From assembly GCF_000346465.2 (NCBI RefSeq), contig NC_034014.1, positions 19,093,263 through 19,157,262 of the forward strand: 64,000 nt of DNA. The letters are read 5' to 3'. Positions within the stretch are counted from its first letter, which is position 1. Each line of letters begins with the position of its first letter. A program made the position numbers and the translations under genes. This document shows positions 58,919 through 64,000 of this stretch, one piece after another. This stretch comes from Prunus persica (Eukaryota; Streptophyta; Magnoliopsida; Rosales; Rosaceae). The notes under the pieces were generated by a model. The model saw only the letters and a program-made list of their open reading frames with translations, did not search any database and had not been told where the DNA came from.

Positions 58919-61248
58919 TTAGACTTCCTTATCAGCTGTCAATCCCATACTAAAAACATGTCTATGAAAAACAGCATTTGGCACTCCTTTAGTAAGTGGA
59001 TCTGCAATCATTTGTTCTGTTCCTATATGATCTATGGTGGTGTATCCTTGACTGATCTTTTCCTTGACGATTATGAACTTTACATCCAGTAGCCTTGAAC
59101 CTCTTGTTCTTTTGTTTCCCTTGGCAAAAGTCACTACTGCACTATTGTCATTCCATAGCTGAATGGGCCTATGAATCGATTCCACCACACTTAAGCTAAT
59201 AATAAAGTTCCTCAACCACATAGCTTGTGAAGTGGCTTCATAGCATGCTAAAAATTCAGCAAGCATTGTGGATCCTACTGTGAGAGGCTGTTTTATGCTT
59301 CTCCACAAAACTGCAGCTCCTCCAAACATAAACACAAAACCAGATGTGGATTTTAATGTGTCTTGACAACCTGCAAAGTCTGCATCTGCAAATCCTTGTA
59401 ATTCCAAATTCTCGCTTCTTTTGAATACCAGCTTGTAGTCTTTTGTTCTCTGTAGGTATCTCATGACTTTCTTCCCTGCAACCCAATGTGCTTGTCCAGG
59501 ATTAGACTGAAACCTCCCTAACATGCTGACTGCAAAAGCCAGATCAGGTCTTGTACATACCTGCGCATACATTAGCTCCCTACTAGTGAAGCATAGGGTT
59601 TGTCAGCCATTTCAAGCTTTTCTTGTTCAGTTTTAGGTGCCTGCTCAGTGCTCAATTTATCACCTTTTGCAATGGGAATATCACTACCTGCACAATCTTG
59701 CATATTGAATCTTTTGAGCACCTTTTCAATATAAGATCTCTGTGATAATCCAAGTAAACCTTTCTCTCGATTTCTGCTTATGTCTATCCCCAAAACATAG
59801 CTTGCTTCTGCCATATCGGTCATATCAAAATGTTTAAATAGAAAACTTTTACAATCATGCAGCATAGTAAGATTTGTGCAAGCCAACAAAATGTCATCCA
59901 CATAAAGGACTAGAATAATGAAATGTCTCCCACTAGTCTTCATGTATATGCACTCATCCAATGCATTTTCTGTGAATCCATATGCTTTTACAACCTTATT
60001 AAATTTCAAATACCATTGTCTCGAGGCTTGCTTCAATCCATAGATTGATTTGCACAATTTGCAGACCAAACTCTTCTCCTTTTCTTGAATAAAACCTTCC
60101 GGCTGCATCATGTAAATTTCTTTTTCAAGGTCTCCATTTAAGAAGGCAGTCTTAACGTCCATCTGGTGTAAATGCAAATCAAAATGTGCTACCAATGCCA
60201 TGATTATTCTTAGTGAATCTTTAGTTGAGACAGGTGAAAAGGTCTCATTGTAATCAATTCCTTCCTTTTGTGTAAACCCTTTGGCAACCAATCTTGCCTT
60301 ATACCTATCCACCTGTCCTTTTGAGTTTCTCTTTGTCTTGAACACCCATTTACAACCTATTGGTTTGCAACCTTGAGGTAAGGTCACAAGCTTCCAAACT
60401 CCATTCTTCTCCATTGAATTCAACTCTGATTTCATGGCTGCCCACCAGTTTTCACTCTTTTCACTCATCATTGCTTGTTTGAATGTCATGGGATCCTCAG
60501 TTCTATTTATATCATGCTCAGCCCCTTGTAGATACACAAAATAATCATCTGTCAATGCTGGTCTTCTAATTTTGTGTGATCTTCTCAGTTCTGAGTTCTG
60601 CTGTATTTCTGCATCTTCTTCTGTTTGAACTGTGTCTTGGTTTTCTACTGGCAGTGGCTGATTATTATCCATCTGCATTGGTTCTGCAGTTTCAGTTTGA
60701 TTTGTAACTGTAATCTCAATTTGATCCAGTTGTGAGTTGTCTAAGTTTATTTGAGGCAGTCTTACAGCTTCTTCTGCAGGACCCTGTGCTATCAAAAGGT
60801 CAGCAGTAGTCTCTTCAAAACTGAAGTTCTCTTCTGCAGTTTTCTCTTCATTAGTTTCTATGAACACTGCTCTTGATGTCTCTATGAATCTCATAGTGTG
60901 ATGAGGGCAGTAAAACTTATAGCCTTTGGTTCTTTCAGGGTAACCAATAAAATGACAACTTATGGTTTTGGGATCTAGTTTCTTTTCTGCAGGATTATAA
61001 GGTTTAGCTTCTGCTTTACAACCCCAAGTTCTTAGATGTTTTAGGCTAGGTTTTCTTCCATTCCAGATCTCATAAGGGATCTGATTAATGCTCTTGGTTG
61101 GAACTCTATTTAGAACATAATTGGCAGTTTTCAAAGCTTCTCCCCAGAGGAAAATTGGTAAGTTTGCACAGCTCATCATGCTCCTAATCATGTCTTTCAA
61201 TGTTTTATTTCTTCTTTCTGAAATTCCATTCTGTTGAGGAGTGCCTGG
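58919..61248 (-). pseudogene. Copia pol of element D (integrase end, RT, RNase H), frameshifted
   Basis: The integrase tail PGTPQQNGISERRNKTL is followed by an acidic Gln/Glu-rich linker. The RT has GCKWVFKTKRNSKGQVDRYKARLVAKG and YVDDILLACTN. The first frame stops after PYASLVGS at 59572. The RNase H frame continues at once with MYAQVCTRPDLAFAVSMLGRF and ends ADPLTKGVPNAVFHRHVFSMGL at 58919. One missing base in AGCTAATG near 59573-59577 explains the break, so a full product cannot be made. The frame is closed upstream by gypsy E. The sequence is clearly different from element C, so this is a separate copia lineage. Confidence 0.9.
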
Positions 61249-61732
61249 TGTCACGGCCCGCATGTTCAAGGCCCATGTTCAAGGCCCAGCCCGTTGGATT
61301 GATCATGCTAGACCTCTTAGCCCACTTGTCCACCTACTAGAATAGTAGATAAGAATGGTAGGTGGGAATGGTAGGTGAGAATGTTAGGTGAGAATGTTAG
61401 GTGAGAATGTTAGGTGGGAATGGTTGGTGGGATGGGGCCCGCATCTTTGCCACCTACGATGGTAGGAATGTGTATATAAGGAGGATCTCACATTGTGAAT
61501 CCTCACCTCACAACTTGTAAAGCATTGAGTAGCAATACAAGCATATATTCTCCCAAACTTGCTTAAGTGTTCTTATCTTGCTTAAGTGTTCTTATTGTGT
61601 TCTTACTCTTGCGATTGTTCTTTGCTTGTTTCGATCTTATATTGTAGGAAGGAGGCTGACTTAGCTTGTTCGAGAGGCGATCAAGTCTAAGGCCGCACGG
61701 AAGGAAGACTCCGAAAAAGTCATCCCGTGACA
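61249..61732 (+). repeat. 5' LTR of element E
   Basis: 484 bp with perfect 8-bp terminal inverted repeats TGTCACGG/CCGTGACA. TATATAAG at 61473-61480 is a likely TATA box. Six tandem copies of a 13-bp unit (GAATGTTAGGTGA and variants) occupy 61353-61430, just upstream of it in U3. Confidence 0.92.
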
Positions 61733-61734
61733 GT

Positions 61735-61746
61735 TGGTATCAGAGC
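61735..61746 (+). other. Primer-binding site of element E (initiator tRNA-Met)
   Basis: TGGTATCAGAGC, complementary to the 3' end of plant initiator tRNA-Met, starts 2 nt after the LTR. Confidence 0.92.
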
Positions 61747-61771
61747 GAAAGCTCGAATCATTCAAAGAAGC

Positions 61772-64000
61772 ATGTCGAAGAGCGGATCAGATGTGGAGAT
61801 ATACCTGTCCAAGGTCAACGTGGATCGTGGGGGCAAATCAAAGAGGGAACGATCTAGAGATGTGGTGGCCATAATGGAGAAGCGGCTTTCTAAGATGGAG
61901 ATTGCCGTGGTCGAGTTCGATCAACGACTTGAGGAGGACGTCCTTACGAAGGGGGGCTTCGAAGATGCAGTGGATGAGCTTCAAGGCCAATTCCAGGGAG
62001 TCCTCAACTCCGCGCTAGATGGCATCAAGCTAGATGTTCAAACCAAGCTGGATCACTTCTTAGCGGAGCTTACTTCGCTTCGTGATGAGATGAAGGATGT
62101 GAAGGGAGATTGGGCTTTGTGCAAGGAAGCTGTCTTGAACAAGACCCGAACTCCGAAGGAACCCAAGGTGCTAGATTCTTTCAAGCCCAAATCCTATAAT
62201 GGGAAGAGGGAGGCGAAGGAGCTGGACACTTTCTTGTGGAATATCGAAAGATATTTCAAGTATCTAAAGCTCGAGGATGATGAGCCCAAGATCAATGCGG
62301 CAACATTGTTTCTCACCGACCATGCTCTCATGTGGTGGCGTCGTCGATCTATGGAGATCGAACAAGGTACGTTTACACTTAAGACTTGGGACAATTTTAA
62401 GAAGGATATTATGTTGCATTTCTATCCAGAGAATGCCAAGTATGAGGCAAAGGAGAAGCTAAGATGGCTGAAGCAAACTGGGAGCGTGAAAGACTATGTC
62501 GCCACGTTCACCAACCTGTTGTTCGAGGTGCCTAGTATGACAGATGAAGACAAGCTCATGTACTTCATGAGTGGCCTACAGAATTGGGCCAAGCTGGAGT
62601 TACAACGGAGACATGTCCAAACCTTGTCAGAGGCAATTGCTGCAGCAGAGTCTCTTGTTGAGTTCAAGAGGGATAGTCAAGGCGACTCCAAGTTCAAAGG
62701 AAAGAAAGGTGACAGTGGATCCGGTGGGGGAGAGAACAAGCCAAAAGAGGGTAGCAAGTCAGGAGACAAGTCTGACGGTCACAAGTCATCCTGGAGGAAG
62801 AATGACAAAGGTGATAAGGGGAAAGACAAGTCGAAGCTAGCTTGCTACTTGTGCGAGGGACCGCACATGATGCGGGATTGTCCGAAGAAGAAAGCTCTAA
62901 ATGCTATGAACCAAGAGAAGGGAGAGGAGGCCGAGAGGGAAGCAGGAATGGGGGCCATTCGCCGCTTCAATGCCTTGCAGGCCAAAGCAGCTCAACCACA
63001 AGTTCAAGCCAAAGGAGTGATGTTCGTTGATGCCATGGTGAATGGCAAGACAACCCGTTGCCTGGTGGATACAGGTGCTTCGCACAACTTTATGTCCGTG
63101 CAGGAAGCAAAGAGGCTTGGGTGTCGAGTCTCGAAGGAAGCAGGCAGTATGAAGACGGTGAATTCAACTGCCAAGCCCATTGATGGAGTAGCTCGTGGTG
63201 TGGAGCTACACCTTGCCACTTGGAAGGGAGTGGCTGACTTCTCCGTGATCTCGATGGATGACTACGATGTCGTGCTAGGAATGGAGTTCATGGACAAGGT
63301 AAAGGCATTTCCCATTCCATTTTACAATACTATGTGCATTGCACAAGGTGGAACAATGCCATGCATGGTGCCAGTAGTAAGGCAACAAAGCGAGACGAAG
63401 CTTTTGTCGGCCATGCAATTTTCCAAGTCTTGGAAGAAGGGCGAACCGACGTTCCTTGCAACTATGCAGATGGATATAGTTGAGAAGGAAGTCCAACCAG
63501 TCCCGAAAGCTGTGGAGGCAATCCTTAAGGAGTTTGCAGATATCATGCCCAAGGAGTTGCCCAAAACCTTACCACCTAGGAGAGAGGTGGATCATGCCAT
63601 TGAGCTGGAACCGGGTGCCAAACCCCCAGCCAAAGCGTCATACCGGATGGCACCTCCTGAGTTGGAGGAATTAAGGAAGCAGTTGAAGCAGTTGTTGGAC
63701 GCTGGGTACATCCAACCATCCAAGGCCCCTTATGGTGCCCCAGTTCTTTTCCAGAAGAAGAGGGAGGGAACACTGAAGTTGTGCATCGACTACAGGGCAC
63801 TAAACAAGGTGACCATCAAAAACAAGTATCCAATCCCTTTGATTGCAGATTTGTTTGATCAGTTGGGAGGAGCGAAGTACTTCACCAAGTTGGACTTGCG
63901 CTCGGGATACTATCAAGTGAGGATCGCACCGGGAGATGAATCAAAGACCACATGTGTGACGAGATATGGGTCTTACGAGTTCCTTGTCATGCTGTTCGGC
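61772..64000 (+). CDS. Gypsy gag-pol polyprotein of element E (open to window end)
   Basis: From ATG at 61772, 40 nt after the LTR, 743 codons run to the edge without a stop. An N-terminal coiled-coil-like part ([21 protein letters not shown]) leads into the gag core ([29 protein letters not shown] ... ALMWWRRR, residues about 130-200). A Lys/Gly/Ser-rich linker and zinc knuckle [13 protein letters not shown] (near 360) follow. The protease motif is [11 protein letters not shown] (near 430). The RT begins with [28 protein letters not shown] and [16 protein letters not shown] near the edge. Gag and pol are one frame with no visible defect so far, so this copy may be intact and young. RT catalytic YXDD, RNase H and integrase lie outside. 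Confidence 0.92.
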   Translation, partial: MSKSGSDVEIYLSKVNVDRGGKSKRERSRDVVAIMEKRLSKMEIAVVEFDQRLEEDVLTKGGFEDAVDELQGQFQGVLNSALDGIKLDVQTKLDHFLAELTSLRDEMKDVKGDWALCKEAVLNKTRTPKEPKVLDSFKPKSYNGKREAKELDTFLWNIERYFKYLKLEDDEPKINAATLFLTDHALMWWRRRSMEIEQGTFTLKTWDNFKKDIMLHFYPENAKYEAKEKLRWLKQTGSVKDYVATFTNLLFEVPSMTDEDKLMYFMSGLQNWAKLELQRRHVQTLSEAIAAAESLVEFKRDSQGDSKFKGKKGDSGSGGGENKPKEGSKSGDKSDGHKSSWRKNDKGDKGKDKSKLACYLCEGPHMMRDCPKKKALNAMNQEKGEEAEREAGMGAIRRFNALQAKAAQPQVQAKGVMFVDAMVNGKTTRCLVDTGASHNFMSVQEAKRLGCRVSKEAGSMKTVNSTAKPIDGVARGVELHLATWKGVADFSVISMDDYDVVLGMEFMDKVKAFPIPFYNTMCIAQGGTMPCMVPVVRQQSETKLLSAMQFSKSWKKGEPTFLATMQMDIVEKEVQPVPKAVEAILKEFADIMPKELPKTLPPRREVDHAIELEPGAKPPAKASYRMAPPELEELRKQLKQLLDAGYIQPSKAPYGAPVLFQKKREGTLKLCIDYRALNKVTIKNKYPIPLIADLFDQLGGAKYFTKLDLRSGYYQVRIAPGDESKTTCVTRYGSYEFLVMLFG

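Larger units (their letters stand above)
58196..61248 (-). mobile_element. Element D: Ty1/copia retrotransposon, 3' half, entered by gypsy E
   Basis: On the minus strand are the integrase C-terminus, RT and RNase H. After an untranslated stretch of about 500 bp comes a polypurine tract (AAGTGGGAGAA) directly before the 3' LTR at 58196-58402. Its 5' half is displaced by gypsy element E, which begins at 61249 inside the integrase codons for PGTPQQNG. The rest should lie beyond the right edge of the window. Confidence 0.88.
61249..64000 (+). mobile_element. Element E: Ty3/gypsy retrotransposon, 5' part
   Basis: The 5' LTR is 61249-61732, PBS at 61735-61746, then an open gag-pol frame to the window end. 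It lies inside copia D. The left target bases are CCTGG (61244-61248); the right side is off the window. Gag with a CX2CX3HX4C knuckle, DTGA protease and gypsy-type RT place it in Ty3/gypsy, probably a chromovirus, but the chromodomain region is not visible. Confidence 0.92.

Overview
This is plant nuclear DNA. The evidence is spliced genes with GT-AG introns, a cysteine-rich receptor-like kinase, an intron-containing elongator tRNA-Met, plant Ty1/copia and Ty3/gypsy lineages, a Mutator (MULE) transposase and Ulp1-like genes. The style of the repeats and gene fragments suggests a woody rosid, perhaps Rosaceae, but nothing in the window fixes the species. Most of the 64 kb is transposable elements, many nested, and I see few intact host genes.

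Layout. 1-5929: element A, a pol-less LTR retrotransposon on the minus strand whose outer LTR is cut by the window edge; it carries an intact 183-codon ORF on the opposite strand. 6419-9243: a broken CRK receptor kinase gene. 9.8-42.3 kb: a decayed MULE-like block. Its transposase gene (from 10723) is interrupted by a 2.2 kb solo LTR (10755-12952) and by an Athila-type gypsy element (14333-24095). Two tandem Ulp1-like cysteine-protease pseudogenes (25.4-29.4 and 31.4-34.9 kb) follow on the minus strand. Element B (35822-42268, TSD GGGCT), a sister of element A, sits just upstream of the second. 42.3-46.2 kb: no gene recognised. 46207-53971: a non-autonomous hAT element split by a young copia element C (46812-53574, identical 361-bp LTRs, TSD CTCAT). 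54528-54612: tRNA-Met(CAT). 55.5-57.0 kb: fragments of an MFS transporter and an F-box gene. 57172-57694: solo LTR with TSD GAACT. 58196-61248: copia element D with a frameshift, entered by gypsy element E (61249 to beyond the window), whose gag-pol frame is open to the edge.

How the parts relate. A, B and C share the primer-binding site, the polypurine-tract region, the LTR ends and an unusual leader. C encodes gag and pol; A and B replace the coding region with non-coding sequence plus the antisense ORF. This is the arrangement expected of non-autonomous elements served in trans by a C-type partner.

The most unusual structure is the leader. It is a tandem array of stem-loops: an outer arm of 4-8 bp, a 1-nt bulge, a 3-bp inner stem and a loop of about 7 nt. 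The arms and inner stems covary between copies, and the imperfect pairs I checked are G.U only in element-sense RNA. The rest of the non-coding body of A and B is also packed with short stem-loops. Conserved RNA structure, for example for packaging or dimerisation, is the best candidate here for an undescribed system.
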